From Synechococcus sp. MEDNS5 (GTDB taxonomy: Bacteria > Cyanobacteriota > Cyanobacteriia > PCC-6307 > Cyanobiaceae): a stretch of DNA of 64,000 nucleotides. The position numbers and the translations under genes were made by a program. The stretch spans positions 1,364,001 to 1,428,000 of the forward strand of contig NZ_CP047952.1 in assembly GCF_014279875.1 (NCBI RefSeq). Direction: 5' to 3'. The notes beneath the pieces were generated by a model, which saw only the letters and a program-made list of their open reading frames with translations, was not told the DNA's origin and did no database searches. Positions 26,801 to 36,097 of this stretch are shown in pieces. Each line of letters opens with the position of its first letter. The stretch's first letter is position 1.

Positions 26801-27177
26801 GCCGCGGTGACAGCAGCAGCAAAGCCGAGACGTTCTCCATCGCCATGCGCTGGATGCCAATGGAGCCGCAGCTGGCTGATGGATTGCTCAGCGACCTGTT
26901 TGCACTGGCTGATGAGGGGCTCCGGATCTGCTGGCCGATCCCCCCGGAAAGCGGACTGGCCAGGGCTGTCACCCTGGCCAAAGGCAAGGATGTAGCCGAC
27001 CGCGCCTTCAGCACCTGCTGGCATGGCGGGGTCAAGCGTTGGGCAGAACGGGAGCGAAGTGATCTCCAGGCCTGTTTCGGTGAGGGTTGTGATGCGGAAC
27101 ATCTCCTGAACAGCCCAGGATTCGACAGCGCATTCGACAGCCTGTATGCCCCGCTTCTCGAGGCCAGAAGCCAATGA
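23860..27177 (+). CDS. recC: Exodeoxyribonuclease V subunit gamma
   Basis: This 1105-aa protein has the N-terminal RecC pattern (LRIYRSNRAELLAQLL, then VNTWPTSRWLGERLA) and an inactive helicase/nuclease layout. RecC recognises Chi and holds the RecBCD complex, which repairs double-strand breaks. The start is TTG at 23860, inside the end of the phosphatase gene. recB starts four bases before its end. Confidence 0.93.
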   Translation: MLRIYRSNRAELLAQLLAQDLNLNPPAPFEQVEVVVNTWPTSRWLGERLASFNGISALVRFPFPGSRLRQLVQAVLSTEPPVDDPWRAERLVWTVLAVLPQLMQREEAEQLRQWWDSHRTASEVLSREQWLLARQLADAVDDYALYRPQEIAGWMAGDDGGNLPDVLRWQPLLVRALADRLPSDPFGLQVQRAIDQLRLGQAPATPLPKGLRLFGLSNLAPVQIDLLQALAGVMQVELYLLTPCPDLWERSARRRRQLGENWTASPDGTWLIEAPKLEAILGRMGGEFQLLLEGSGDCLLSSTDQADLFADPVAMAASEGRQGSLLEQLQQQLASTEHIRLQRKSSDRSLLFMGCAGPWREVQLVRDHILHWMADDPTLQPRDILVMTPDVERYAPLLASVLSDQDATGVDLPWRLTDRSQQNSPGLQQAFMTLLQLSAERLTATGLEALMTNPAFLSLQGLEAQEAMDITAALQRSGFRWGLDREERHGDDTHSLRWCLDRWLIGLILPDEPGLALGTCAPALPDLSLQQLERWWPLLDQVARSISQLRQSGSCSEWVERLRRLLSDLFGDGGTWDWELQAIQQCLDSWVLQAGHCELNLETTVVIAVLEEALSADSGRFGHRSGAMTVSALEPMRAIPHRVIVLMGLDAASFPRTQERPGFHLLERQRRLGDPSSTDQDRYVLLEALLSSRQHLLISWSSRDERRGDTLPPCPPVQQWLSLLRQELSEEAMAQVLIEPPANPLDAANFIPAKTDALSCDRRLLQARQCLDDPQRPAPGRAPLGLALPIHWTLKAKPAAAHANTLNSDQVEQLERWLQAPQRAWLRQRGIEAGEWCDAVEDRSPLALPERALRAVITERLRDELDGLTRDPEARWDISKSGDWMRWSCGRGLLPPGAGGALDDSRLEQRWQNLQTALFSIGPLQQPPRWEGLAIPPLPKAGETAVMISASKLQARTVLEGWFKHLLNQRQGRGSPTVVVCRGDSSSKAETFSIAMRWMPMEPQLADGLLSDLFALADEGLRICWPIPPESGLARAVTLAKGKDVADRAFSTCWHGGVKRWAERERSDLQACFGEGCDAEHLLNSPGFDSAFDSLYAPLLEARSQ

Positions 27178-30100
27178 CAGGCCAAGAGGAAGCACGCACC
27201 ATCCGGTTTGAGCCGAACCGCTACCCGCTCACCCCGGGGCTGAGATTGCTGGAGGCCAGCGCAGGCACCGGCAAAACCTTTGCCTTGGCCCATTTAGCAA
27301 TGCGGCTTGTGGTGGAAAGAGAGCTCAAACTCGATGCACTCCTTGTGGTGACGTTCACAGAAGCAGCGGCCGATGAACTGCGCGACCGCATCGGCAAGCG
27401 ACTCGACGGAGCACTTCAAGGACTCCTGCGTCTTGAACAGGGAGACGATGGCGGAACAACGGCAAGCGATGCGGTTCTCCAGGAGTGGCTGGAGGAGCAC
27501 GGCCGCGATCGAGCAGGGCGTAGAAACAAGGCCAGCCTGCTTCTTGAAGCTCTCGAAGCGCTTGAGCGAGCCGACATCACCACCATTCATGGCTTTTGCC
27601 GACGCACCCTGCGACGTCAGGCCCTGGAGAGTGGCAGGAGCCTGGATCTCTCACTCGACGATGACCCTCAGACCCTGGTGGAGGAGGTGGCCCATGACCT
27701 TTGGCGAGAACAGGTTCTCACGCTTGACCCCGGGGATGTCGCCGGGCTCCTGCAGACAGGACTGCGGGAGGAAACCCTGACGGCTGAGCTCCTGCGTCTT
27801 GATGGCGATTGCGGTGTGTGCATCGCCGAAGACGCCGAGGCCATTAATCCTGAGGACGCTCTGCGGGATGTCTTTCCCCTCTGGCTCAAGCAGCGATGGC
27901 TGCACTTCTGCGAGCTGTGGAGCAGCGAAAGCGCTGAACTGGAGCAGTGCCTTCGTGATTGCGCCCAGGAATGGCACAGCCTCGGCTGCAAGGACACGAA
28001 GCCTTACAGCCGCAAACCCACAAAGAATCGCGCCGCCCTGCTGAGCAGCTGGCTCGACAGCACTGGCGACACGCAATCGTTACTCATTCGTTACGCAGAC
28101 GTGCGCAATCAGGCCATTCTTGGCACTTTTTTCCACCCAGGCGTCTTCTCCAAAACAGCCCGCAAATGCGGCGAAACCACCCCAAGCCTGCCTCGACCTG
28201 AGCTGATGCAAGCCATCGCTGCGCTCTGGGATGGTCCAGGGGAGCAGACCTGGCGCTATCTGCTCAAGCGCGGTCTGCACGAGATCGATCAACGACGCCA
28301 ACGTCGCGGAGTGGTGGGTTTCTCCGGCCTGCTGGATGCCCTGAACCCCACGGATCCATCCAGGTCGCAAGCGTGGATCACAGCCCTGCGGACCCGCTAC
28401 AAGGTTGCATTGATCGACGAATTTCAAGACACCGATCCGCTGCAGTGGAAACTCCTGCACCAGTCCTTTGCCTCCAGCGACCATCTCCTGCTGATGGTGG
28501 GCGACCCCAAACAGGCGATCTATCGCTTTCGTGGTGGCGATCTCAACACCTACAAGAGCGCACGCGATCAGGTCGATCGCATCGACGATCTGCTCGACAA
28601 CCGGCGCACCACACCTCCACTGATGGAGGCCATGAATCGCTTGATGTCTCCAGGACTCAAGCACTCCGAACTGACCGTTCCAGCGGTATCGGCGAAGGCC
28701 AGCTGCACCCCTCTGACGCTGCCCGCAGACGAGGCACCGTTGCAGGTCCTCGCGTTCAATCCCGATGATGCCGGCGGCAGCAGGAGCCGGACCGATCTGG
28801 AGGCGAGCATCCCCTTCGACGCTGCGGATCTGCTGCTGCAGATCCTGGGCAACGACACCTCCCTTACCCCTGCAGACCTGTGCATTCTTGTCAGTCGCCA
28901 CCGGCAAGCTGAAGCAATCCGCGACCAGCTCTCAAGGGTGGGGCTGCCCAGCCGCCTGATCAGCCCCGGGGATGTGCTCAGCAGCCGTGGAGCCAGTGAA
29001 TTGCAATGGTTTCTCGATGGTCTGGCCCGCCCGGCGGACAATGAGCGACTGCGTCGACTGGCGGCAGGAGCCCTGATGCAATGGCCTGCCGACACCCTGG
29101 AAGCCTGCGATCGAAACGGGCAACTCGACCTGTTCGCCGCCAAGCTCCAGGCCCTCGCCGATGCCTTGCCTCGGCTCGGACTGATGGGCTGCCTGGCCCA
29201 GCTGCTGGAAGGGGAAACCCTGGCAGACCTGTCGACCCGCGGACGTCTCCTGGGAGATCTGCAGCAGTGCGCACGCCTGGTGCAGGACTCCATGCACCGA
29301 CAGGGGCTCAATGCTGCAGGTGGAGCCGACTGGCTGCGCCGGCAACGCCTGCATCCTCCGGATAACGTGCCGGAGCAGCGTCAGCCGTACAGCGATTTGG
29401 CGGCCAGCGCAGTGGCCGTGGTCACGGTGCACCGCAGCAAGGGTCTGCAATATCCCGTGGTGATCTGTCCTTACCTCTGGGAGGCGCCATCTCCTGGCAA
29501 AGGGCCCCTGTGGCGTCTTCCCGCAGGTGATCGCTCAGGAAGCTGGAGGGTGGCCCTGAATCCGCACTGGGGAAGCGGCCAAGCAGCCGCCTGCGCCGAT
29601 GACCTGGACTGCAGGGCGGAGGCCGAACGCCTGGCCTACGTGGCGGTCACCCGCGCTGAACGACATTTGGTGCTCTTTAGTGCCGGTGAAGCCAACCCCA
29701 GCGGCAATCCTCTGGATTCCTGGCTGGATGCACTCGTAGGCGATGACGATCCACGAATCAGCGTGCATCACCCCCGTTCCATCCCTCCAAACCTGCGTTG
29801 GAGCCCATCGAGAAAACCACAGTCGCTTCAGTGCGGTCCGGTACCGAAGGAAGCCATGGATCGCTCCTGGGGACGCAGCAGCTACTCGGCATGGATTGCC
29901 AGTGCCTCCAGCCCACACCAAAGCAATCGCAACAACCCCCTCGAACTTGAGGAAGGCCGGGATGTGGATGCCGGAACCGACGCACCATCCACTCGCGCAC
30001 CAGACGAGGGGTCATGCGGAGAGCCACTGCCGCGCACTGGCTTTCTCGGTACGTTTCCGCGTGGAGCGTCAGCAGGCGATTGCTTGCACCGGATCCTGGA

Positions 30101-30839
30101 GCAGATTCCCTTCGATCAGCCGATCGAGCAACCCAGCAACCATGAGCTCGTCGAGCGCGAGCTGAGTCGTTCCGGCCTGGATCTCACATTGAAAGATGAC
30201 GTTCTCAAGGCCATCAACACGGTGCTCCACTCACCCCTTGGCGGCCCCCTCAGCAGTCTGCGCCTGGCTGATCTCCACAACGGTCGGCGCCTGCATGAAC
30301 TCAGCTTCGATCTTCCAGTGGCCCATACGGGCAGAGCTGTGCGGGCATCGGCTCTCGCCAGTGCCTTCCGCAGCGACCCCCACCGGCGGTTCGGTGCGGA
30401 CTATGCCGCTCAGCTGGAGGCCCTGCACATTCACAGCCGGGGCTTCCTCACAGGCTCGATCGATCTGGTGTTCACCGATGGGGATGACCTCACCACCGCC
30501 CGCTGGTGGGTCGCCGATTGGAAGAGCAACTGGATCGGCGAGCGGGACGGCGGAGGACAGCCCCTGCATTGCGGCCCACGGCACTACACCCAATCCGCGA
30601 TGGAGGAGCAGATGTTCCAGCACCACTACCCACTTCAGGCCCACCTTTACCTGGTGGCCCTGCATCGCTTCCTGCAGTGGCGCCTGGTCGACTACTCCCC
30701 GGATCGCCATCTCGGTGGCTATGCCTACGTCTTTCTTCGCGGTGTCAGCGAGCGGGGGGGGAGTGGCGTGATCATTGAACCTGCACCGTTGCAGCGGATT
30801 GAAAGCCTGAACCAGCTGCTCCAAGGAATCCAGCCATGA
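27174..30839 (+). CDS. recB: Exodeoxyribonuclease V subunit beta
   Basis: This 1221-aa UvrD-type helicase-nuclease has Walker A EASAGTGKTFALAHL near residue 30, DEFQDTDPLQWKLL near 415, GDPKQAIYRFRGGD near 443 and VAVTRAERHLVLF near 825. The C-terminal RecB nuclease carries GSIDLVF and DWKSNW (in place of the usual DYK). It unwinds and degrades broken DNA ends. Both ends overlap their neighbours by four bases. Confidence 0.94.
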   Translation: MTGQEEARTIRFEPNRYPLTPGLRLLEASAGTGKTFALAHLAMRLVVERELKLDALLVVTFTEAAADELRDRIGKRLDGALQGLLRLEQGDDGGTTASDAVLQEWLEEHGRDRAGRRNKASLLLEALEALERADITTIHGFCRRTLRRQALESGRSLDLSLDDDPQTLVEEVAHDLWREQVLTLDPGDVAGLLQTGLREETLTAELLRLDGDCGVCIAEDAEAINPEDALRDVFPLWLKQRWLHFCELWSSESAELEQCLRDCAQEWHSLGCKDTKPYSRKPTKNRAALLSSWLDSTGDTQSLLIRYADVRNQAILGTFFHPGVFSKTARKCGETTPSLPRPELMQAIAALWDGPGEQTWRYLLKRGLHEIDQRRQRRGVVGFSGLLDALNPTDPSRSQAWITALRTRYKVALIDEFQDTDPLQWKLLHQSFASSDHLLLMVGDPKQAIYRFRGGDLNTYKSARDQVDRIDDLLDNRRTTPPLMEAMNRLMSPGLKHSELTVPAVSAKASCTPLTLPADEAPLQVLAFNPDDAGGSRSRTDLEASIPFDAADLLLQILGNDTSLTPADLCILVSRHRQAEAIRDQLSRVGLPSRLISPGDVLSSRGASELQWFLDGLARPADNERLRRLAAGALMQWPADTLEACDRNGQLDLFAAKLQALADALPRLGLMGCLAQLLEGETLADLSTRGRLLGDLQQCARLVQDSMHRQGLNAAGGADWLRRQRLHPPDNVPEQRQPYSDLAASAVAVVTVHRSKGLQYPVVICPYLWEAPSPGKGPLWRLPAGDRSGSWRVALNPHWGSGQAAACADDLDCRAEAERLAYVAVTRAERHLVLFSAGEANPSGNPLDSWLDALVGDDDPRISVHHPRSIPPNLRWSPSRKPQSLQCGPVPKEAMDRSWGRSSYSAWIASASSPHQSNRNNPLELEEGRDVDAGTDAPSTRAPDEGSCGEPLPRTGFLGTFPRGASAGDCLHRILEQIPFDQPIEQPSNHELVERELSRSGLDLTLKDDVLKAINTVLHSPLGGPLSSLRLADLHNGRRLHELSFDLPVAHTGRAVRASALASAFRSDPHRRFGADYAAQLEALHIHSRGFLTGSIDLVFTDGDDLTTARWWVADWKSNWIGERDGGGQPLHCGPRHYTQSAMEEQMFQHHYPLQAHLYLVALHRFLQWRLVDYSPDRHLGGYAYVFLRGVSERGGSGVIIEPAPLQRIESLNQLLQGIQP

Positions 30840-32434
30840 ACCGCAGCGAAAGCGCACAACTCAGCCAACGACTCGCCAATGGAGTCATGGCCATGCTCCG
30901 CCGCCGCCGTCCACCTGAGACCGACCTCTCACCAAAGGATCAACAGGGGCTCGAAGAGCTCGTTCAGGCACTCACAGCAGCTCTCAGCGCGGGAGAAACC
31001 AGTTTGAGCATCGAGGACAGCCAGCGCGAGCTCCTCGAGCGCAGCGGGTGGCTGACTGATCCGCCCCAGGTGATGGTTCTCGATGGCGATCAATTGCACT
31101 GGAGGCGATGGCATCAAGCCATGCAGTGCCTGGAGCTGGAACTGATCGAACGCAGTCACGCCCTGCCCAGCGGCAGCCGAGCCGACACCATGAATCCTCC
31201 AGATCTTGGGACGCTCAATGCGGAGCAACGGGCCGCCGTCCAAGCCATCACACGCCATCGCCTGGTGATGGTGAGCGGCGGCCCGGGGACGGGGAAGACC
31301 AGCACCGTGCAGGCGATGCTGCTCCAGGCCATGGCTGAACGCGAGGCCTTGCGCATCCATCTGGCTGCACCCACCGGCAAGGCAGCCCGACGCCTGGAGG
31401 AAGCCCTTCAGAGCGACCCGCAAACCAAGGGCCTGCCCTGCACCACCCTGCACCGCCTCTTGGAAGCGCGCCCAGGGGGCTTCGGCCGTAACAGCCGGCA
31501 CCCCCTGAATCTTGATTTGCTCGTGGTTGATGAGGCCTCCATGGTGGATCTCAACCTGGCTCAGGCACTGCTGGCAGCCCTGCCTCAAGAGGCACAACTG
31601 GTGCTTGTGGGAGACGCCAACCAACTGCCGCCCATCGGCGTTGGAGCGGTTTGGCAACACCTCCAGCACCCAGAACGCAGGCACCGTTTCGGTGCTGCTG
31701 CCATCAGCCTGCACCGGATCTATCGCAACAGAGGGGATCTGGCACGGCTGGGGAGCCTGCTGCGCAACGCGGGGGAAGAGGCCTTCTGGAACGCATGCAA
31801 CGGGCTGGATCAACAGGCAAATGTCGCCCTCCAGATCTGCCATGACCGTCTGATCCCCGACACCGTGATTCAACTCTTGCGAAACCGTCTGGCGGAACTC
31901 GCCCGCTCAACGGTCCAGCTGTCCACGGACTCAGAGGGCCAACCCAACCCGATAATCAGCGCAGAACTGCTCAGTCGGCTCGACGATCTCATTGTTCTTT
32001 GTCCTCGCCGCCGGGGCCCCTGGGGTGTTGATGCCCTGCATCGGGAGCTGCTCCAGGAGGATGATCCGGCGGGATGGCCTGAAGGTCTGCCGGTGCTGTG
32101 CAGTGAAAATCAGATGGATCTAGGACTCGCCAATGGCGACCTGGGTCTCACGATCGGCAAGGGTGCGTCGCGACGGTTTTTATTCCGCTGCAACGACGGC
32201 AATGCAGGCAACCTATTCCGCCTGATTCATCCTGCGCGCATCCGCCAGCTGGAGCCAGCTCTGGCCCTCACCATCCACAAGGCGCAGGGAAGTGAGGTCA
32301 CCAACGTGGTCGTGCTGTGGCCCCCGCAGGATGCGTCGAATGCTTCATCCCTTCTCTACACAGCGATAACCCGTGCACGCCAACGGCTGATGCTGTACCG
32401 CCTGGCGCATGCCGTCATTGACGGCATGCTGTGA
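30836..32434 (+). CDS. recD: Exodeoxyribonuclease V subunit alpha
   Basis: This 532-aa helicase has Walker A SGGPGTGKTSTVQA near residue 145, DEASMVDLNLA near 226, GDANQLPPIGVG near 259 and the C-terminal ALTIHKAQGSEV and YTAITRAR. It is the fast 5'-3' motor of RecBCD. It is slightly shorter than the enterobacterial protein but complete. It is coupled to recB and to the next cupin gene by 4-bp overlaps. Confidence 0.93.
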   Translation: MNRSESAQLSQRLANGVMAMLRRRRPPETDLSPKDQQGLEELVQALTAALSAGETSLSIEDSQRELLERSGWLTDPPQVMVLDGDQLHWRRWHQAMQCLELELIERSHALPSGSRADTMNPPDLGTLNAEQRAAVQAITRHRLVMVSGGPGTGKTSTVQAMLLQAMAEREALRIHLAAPTGKAARRLEEALQSDPQTKGLPCTTLHRLLEARPGGFGRNSRHPLNLDLLVVDEASMVDLNLAQALLAALPQEAQLVLVGDANQLPPIGVGAVWQHLQHPERRHRFGAAAISLHRIYRNRGDLARLGSLLRNAGEEAFWNACNGLDQQANVALQICHDRLIPDTVIQLLRNRLAELARSTVQLSTDSEGQPNPIISAELLSRLDDLIVLCPRRRGPWGVDALHRELLQEDDPAGWPEGLPVLCSENQMDLGLANGDLGLTIGKGASRRFLFRCNDGNAGNLFRLIHPARIRQLEPALALTIHKAQGSEVTNVVVLWPPQDASNASSLLYTAITRARQRLMLYRLAHAVIDGML

Positions 32435-32805
32435 TGCAAGCGGCGACGGTTCAAAGCGTGTCAACACGGGTGGAACGTCCCTGGGGTTGGTATGAAGATC
32501 TGCTCTCAGGCCCCGGCTACAAACTCAAGCGACTGCTGGTGCGCCAGGGCTGCAGACTGAGCCTGCAGCGCCATCGCCATCGCAGCGAGAACTGGACCGT
32601 GGTGGCTGGATCGGGACAGCTGCTCTGTGATGGCCACTCGGTGGACGCGACGGCAGGAAGCACCTTTCACATTCCCTGCGGCTCGATACACCGCGCCATT
32701 GGCGGGCCGGGCGATCTCCTGATCATCGAAGTTCAACACGGGAGCACACTCGAGGAAAGTGATATCGAACGCCTGGAAGATGACTTTGGCCGGGTGATAA
32801 ATTAG
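32431..32805 (+). CDS. Cupin protein (type II phosphomannose isomerase-like)
   Basis: This 124-aa single cupin domain has VERPWGWYEDL near residue 13, the metal-binding QRHRHRSENWTVVAGSG near 46 and HIPCGSIHRAI near 79. This is the C-terminal isomerase domain of mannose-6-phosphate isomerase/GDP-mannose pyrophosphorylase standing alone. It probably acts on sugar phosphates for surface polysaccharide. It is translationally coupled to recD. Confidence 0.8.
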   Translation: MMQAATVQSVSTRVERPWGWYEDLLSGPGYKLKRLLVRQGCRLSLQRHRHRSENWTVVAGSGQLLCDGHSVDATAGSTFHIPCGSIHRAIGGPGDLLIIEVQHGSTLEESDIERLEDDFGRVIN

Positions 32806-32907
32806 AGATTCACCTTTGAACAGACGGCAAGCAATACTGCGCGGCATTTGCCGATGGGACGTTGCAAGCCTGATTTGAAGGATCAATCAGGCTGAGAGCC
32901 CTTTCCT

Positions 32908-34734
32908 ATGACCCAGACACCCCCGCAGGCCGCAGTGCCTTGCGCCGTGGATCTCACTGTTTCTGAGCATCCTCCTCAATCACTGCCGAATGAGGAGCTG
33001 TTCACCACCGTGATCGCTCCCTGCAACGACGCCGAGCCTGCAGAGAGAAGCGATGAAGAGTCCGCTGAGGAAGCGTCTGGCTTTGCCGGATTTGGCTTCA
33101 GCGAAGCGCTGTTGCAAACCCTGGCAACCAAGGGCTACAAGGAACCCTCACCGATCCAGTCAGCAGCCTTTCCCGAGCTGATGCTCGGTCGTGACCTTGT
33201 GGGTCAAGCCCAGACGGGCACGGGCAAAACAGCGGCTTTCGCCTTGCCCCTGCTTGAGCGTCTGGACGGTCGCAGCACCCAACCTCGGGTGCTGGTGCTG
33301 GCCCCAACCCGGGAACTGGCCATGCAAGTGGCTGACTCATTCAAGGCTTATGCCGCCGGTCATCCCCACCTGAACGTGCTGGCGATTTACGGGGGATCCG
33401 ATTTCCGCTCCCAGATCCATGCCCTCAAACGCGGGGTCGATGTGGTGGTGGGCACCCCAGGGAGGGTGATGGATCACATGCGACAAGGCACCCTCGACAC
33501 CACCGGGCTTCGCAGCCTGGTGCTTGATGAAGCCGATGAAATGCTGCGCATGGGCTTCATCGACGACGTGGAGTGGATCCTTGACCAGCTCCCCGAGGAA
33601 CGGCAGGTGGTGCTCTTCTCGGCAACGATGCCGAACGAAATCCGCCGCCTTTCGAAGCGTTACCTGCGCGAACCGGCTGAAATCACAATCAAAACCAAGG
33701 ATCGGGAGGCGAAGCGCATCCGCCAGCGCTCAATCACCCTGCAGAACTCCCACAAGATCGAAGCACTCAACCGGGTTCTGGAGGCGGTCACCGGTGAGGG
33801 CGTGATCATTTTCGCCCGCACCAAAGCGATCACCCTCACGGTGGCCGAATCTCTTGAAGCAGCGGGACACGATGTGGCCGTCCTCAATGGAGACGTTCCG
33901 CAGAACCAGAGAGAGCGCACCGTGGATCGGCTGCGCAAGGGGACCGTCAACATTCTCGTGGCGACTGACGTTGCTGCACGCGGATTGGATGTGGACCGCA
34001 TCGGTTTGGTGATCAACTACGACATGCCGTTCGACAGCGAGGCTTATGTGCACCGCATCGGCCGCACCGGACGCGCCGGTCGAACAGGGGAAGCGATTTT
34101 GTTCGTCACGCCGCGCGAACGACGTTTTGTGGGCAACCTTGAGCGTGCTGTGAACCAGTCCATCGAGCCGATGGACATTCCGAGCAACGCGGAGATCAAT
34201 CAGAGCCGGTTGGATCGACTCAGGGATCGTCTCAGTCAGGCTGCCGCCTGCGAAGCCAATGACGAGACCTCCCTCTTGCAGGAACTCATTCAAAGTGTGG
34301 GCCAGGAGCAGGAGCTCACAGCAGATCAACTGGCTCTAGCTGCGTTGAAACTGGCCGTTGGCGATCAACCGCTTCTGGTGAGTGGTGATGAGAGTTGGCT
34401 TCAGGCACCTGTGCGTAACGACCGCCGCGATGACCGGCGGGGGGGGGACCGCGGACGGGATCGTCGTCGCCCCGAGCGAGATGCCCGCCCGCCTGAAGAG
34501 AACATGACGCGTTACCGGGTGGAGGTTGGCCACCGGGACCGCGTCAAGCCCGGGAATCTGGTGGGAGCCATCGCCAACGAGTCAGGCCTTCAGGGCCGCA
34601 TGATCGGCCGAATTCAGATTTTTGAATCCCATAGTTTTGTCGATCTTCCGCAGGGGATGCCCGAGGATGTTTTCAATGCACTCCGACGCCTGAAGGTGCT
34701 GAATCGAGAACTGCAGATCACCCAAGCCTCCTGA
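32908..34734 (+). CDS. DEAD-box RNA helicase (DeaD/CsdA-like)
   Basis: This 608-aa protein has an acidic N-terminal extension of about 50 residues, then AQTGTGKTAAF, PTRELA, DEADEMLRMGF, SAT and HRIGRTGRAGR. An Arg/Asp-rich linker (RRDDRRGGDRGRDRRR) leads to a C-terminal DbpA-type RNA-binding domain (KPGNLVGAIANESGLQGRMIGRIQIF). It should unwind RNA in ribosome assembly and cold acclimation. Confidence 0.9.
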   Translation: MTQTPPQAAVPCAVDLTVSEHPPQSLPNEELFTTVIAPCNDAEPAERSDEESAEEASGFAGFGFSEALLQTLATKGYKEPSPIQSAAFPELMLGRDLVGQAQTGTGKTAAFALPLLERLDGRSTQPRVLVLAPTRELAMQVADSFKAYAAGHPHLNVLAIYGGSDFRSQIHALKRGVDVVVGTPGRVMDHMRQGTLDTTGLRSLVLDEADEMLRMGFIDDVEWILDQLPEERQVVLFSATMPNEIRRLSKRYLREPAEITIKTKDREAKRIRQRSITLQNSHKIEALNRVLEAVTGEGVIIFARTKAITLTVAESLEAAGHDVAVLNGDVPQNQRERTVDRLRKGTVNILVATDVAARGLDVDRIGLVINYDMPFDSEAYVHRIGRTGRAGRTGEAILFVTPRERRFVGNLERAVNQSIEPMDIPSNAEINQSRLDRLRDRLSQAAACEANDETSLLQELIQSVGQEQELTADQLALAALKLAVGDQPLLVSGDESWLQAPVRNDRRDDRRGGDRGRDRRRPERDARPPEENMTRYRVEVGHRDRVKPGNLVGAIANESGLQGRMIGRIQIFESHSFVDLPQGMPEDVFNALRRLKVLNRELQITQAS

Positions 34735-34736
34735 CT

Positions 34737-35009
34737 TTGATGAACGCTCGTTTCTCTGTCCTCAGCCTGGCACTAAGCCTGTTTGTCGCACCGTTCTCTC
34801 CCGCTGTTGCAGCGGGAGAGAACGACACGATCACCCGTTTGTGCCTGGCTGGCTTTAACGCCGCCATGTCCCATGCCGGTAAGACCCCCCCGGCGGGAAT
34901 GGGCGACTACACCTGCAAATGCTTTCTCGATGAAGTGAACGCAGGAGGCTCGATCCAGTCTGCCCAGGCCACCTGCAAGCAGAAAGCAGCCGCGCGCTAC
35001 AAGCTCTAA
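34737..35009 (+). CDS. Exported small protein, 90 aa
   Basis: A clear signal peptide (VLSLALSLFVAPFSPAVAA) ends near residue 26. The mature part contains four cysteines (RLC, YTCKC, ATC), probably forming disulfides in the periplasm. Two ATG codons at 34737 and 34740 are both possible. It begins 2 bases after the helicase stop. The family is not recognised. Confidence 0.65.
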   Translation: MMNARFSVLSLALSLFVAPFSPAVAAGENDTITRLCLAGFNAAMSHAGKTPPAGMGDYTCKCFLDEVNAGGSIQSAQATCKQKAAARYKL

Positions 35010-35260
35010 AAGCTCGGCGTCGGTGTGATGTCGAGGCTTGCGCAGGGCTGACGAAGCACGGTGGCCTCGATCAGGTGAATCATCTCGATCTGCACATCGG
35101 CCTGGGAGCTTGTGATCAGTTCCTGCAGCAGCTCAAACTGATCAGCTGCCATCAGCTCACCGTCGGCAGTCCATCCAAGGCAACGAAGGCTGAGTCCAGA
35201 CACCGGCGACTCCGTCAGGGTCTCCTGACAATGACGGGATCGGGGGCTGAAGCCGCGCAT
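35006..35260 (-). CDS. Conserved hypothetical protein, 84 aa
   Basis: The protein starts MRGFSPRSRHCQETL and contains a long helix (ADQFELLQELITSSQADVQIEMIHLIEATVL). No signal or membrane segment is seen. The start at 35260 is preferred over 35323, which adds an unlikely N-terminus. It is convergent with the exported protein, overlapping by four bases. Confidence 0.55.
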   Translation of the reverse strand: MRGFSPRSRHCQETLTESPVSGLSLRCLGWTADGELMAADQFELLQELITSSQADVQIEMIHLIEATVLRQPCASLDITPTPSF

Positions 35261-35448
35261 CTTCCGATTTCCTCCAGATTGCCGTGACGCAGCTACAGGC
35301 CAAGCTGTAACTTGGAGATGCATCAGATTCAGCGTTCGGCTCTGAACGGCTCGCTCCCCCAGGCTTCAGCTTTCCGGCTTCAGCATCAAGGACTTTCCAA
35401 TTCGGACCACGGCTTCACTGATCACATGTCCATCGGTCCAACCAGGAA

Positions 35449-35781
35449 ATGACCATCTACATCGGCAACCTCTCCTTTCAGGCCGAGCAGGAAGACCTGC
35501 TCGATCTGTTCAGCCAGTACGGCGAGGTGAAGAGTGCCAGCCTTCCCCTCGATCGCGAAACCGGCCGCAAGCGCGGTTTCGGCTTCGTGGAAATGAACAC
35601 CGACGAAGACGAACAGAAGGCCATCGATGACCTTCAGAACGTTGAGTGGATGGGTCGCATGATCCGCGTTAACAAGGCCACACCCCGCGAGCGCACCGGT
35701 GGCGGTGGCGGTGGCGGCCGCGGTGGATACGGCGGCGGTGGCGGCGGCGGCGGTTACGAAGGCGGTGGAAACCGCTGGTGA
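35449..35781 (+). CDS. Glycine-rich RRM RNA-binding protein
   Basis: One RRM spans residues 1-82 with RNP2 IYIGNLSF and RNP1 KRGFGFVEM, followed by a Gly-rich tail (about residues 86-107) with few Arg and Tyr. This is the cyanobacterial Rbp family, often cold-induced. The 125-base leader carries no upstream gene and may hold regulatory sequence. An RNA hairpin follows the stop. Confidence 0.92.
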   Translation: MTIYIGNLSFQAEQEDLLDLFSQYGEVKSASLPLDRETGRKRGFGFVEMNTDEDEQKAIDDLQNVEWMGRMIRVNKATPRERTGGGGGGGRGGYGGGGGGGGYEGGGNRW

Positions 35782-35790
35782 TCGTTGCCG

Positions 35791-35813
35791 GAGCCGGCTC
35801 ATTCAGCCGGCTC
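35791..35813 (+). terminator. Terminator-like hairpin after the RRM gene
   Basis: Perfect 9-bp arms GAGCCGGCT and AGCCGGCTC enclose five bases and are followed by TTCC. The stem includes the stop codon of the convergent 66-aa gene, so it may serve both transcripts. Confidence 0.55.
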
Positions 35814-35999
35814 TTCCTCCAAAAAGAGATCCAGAGTCTGATCAAGGCTGATCGCTCGCTGCATCAGTCGATCGCTGTCGTCAACCGCAGGAACATGAAC
35901 GGCGTCTTGACGCTGTGATGGAACAATTCCCCGCAACGCTTGGCGATGATTCTTCGCCAGGTAACGATTGAATCGGGTGTTGTCTCGTGAACGGGCCAT
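35799..35999 (-). CDS. Small hypothetical protein, 66 aa
   Basis: The protein MARSRDNTRFNRYLAKNHRQ has a basic N-terminus and an acidic C-terminus (LDLFLEEEPAE). The start at 35999 is set by a strong GAGGAGG just upstream, although the frame is open to 36137. No family is recognised. Confidence 0.6.
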   Translation of the reverse strand: MARSRDNTRFNRYLAKNHRQALRGIVPSQRQDAVHVPAVDDSDRLMQRAISLDQTLDLFLEEEPAE

Positions 36000-36097
36000 A
36001 GGTCCTCCTCGTTCTTCTTCCGGTCTACAGCGCCCTTGCTCCTGTGGATGTTCAGGTGCAACACAACGCTTGAATACAAGGACTGCAGAATTCACGG

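Noticed and set aside
34441-34450. Run of nine or more Gs in the helicase linker as a frameshift site
   Set aside because: The reading frame continues correctly into the C-terminal RNA-binding domain, so the run is in frame as written.
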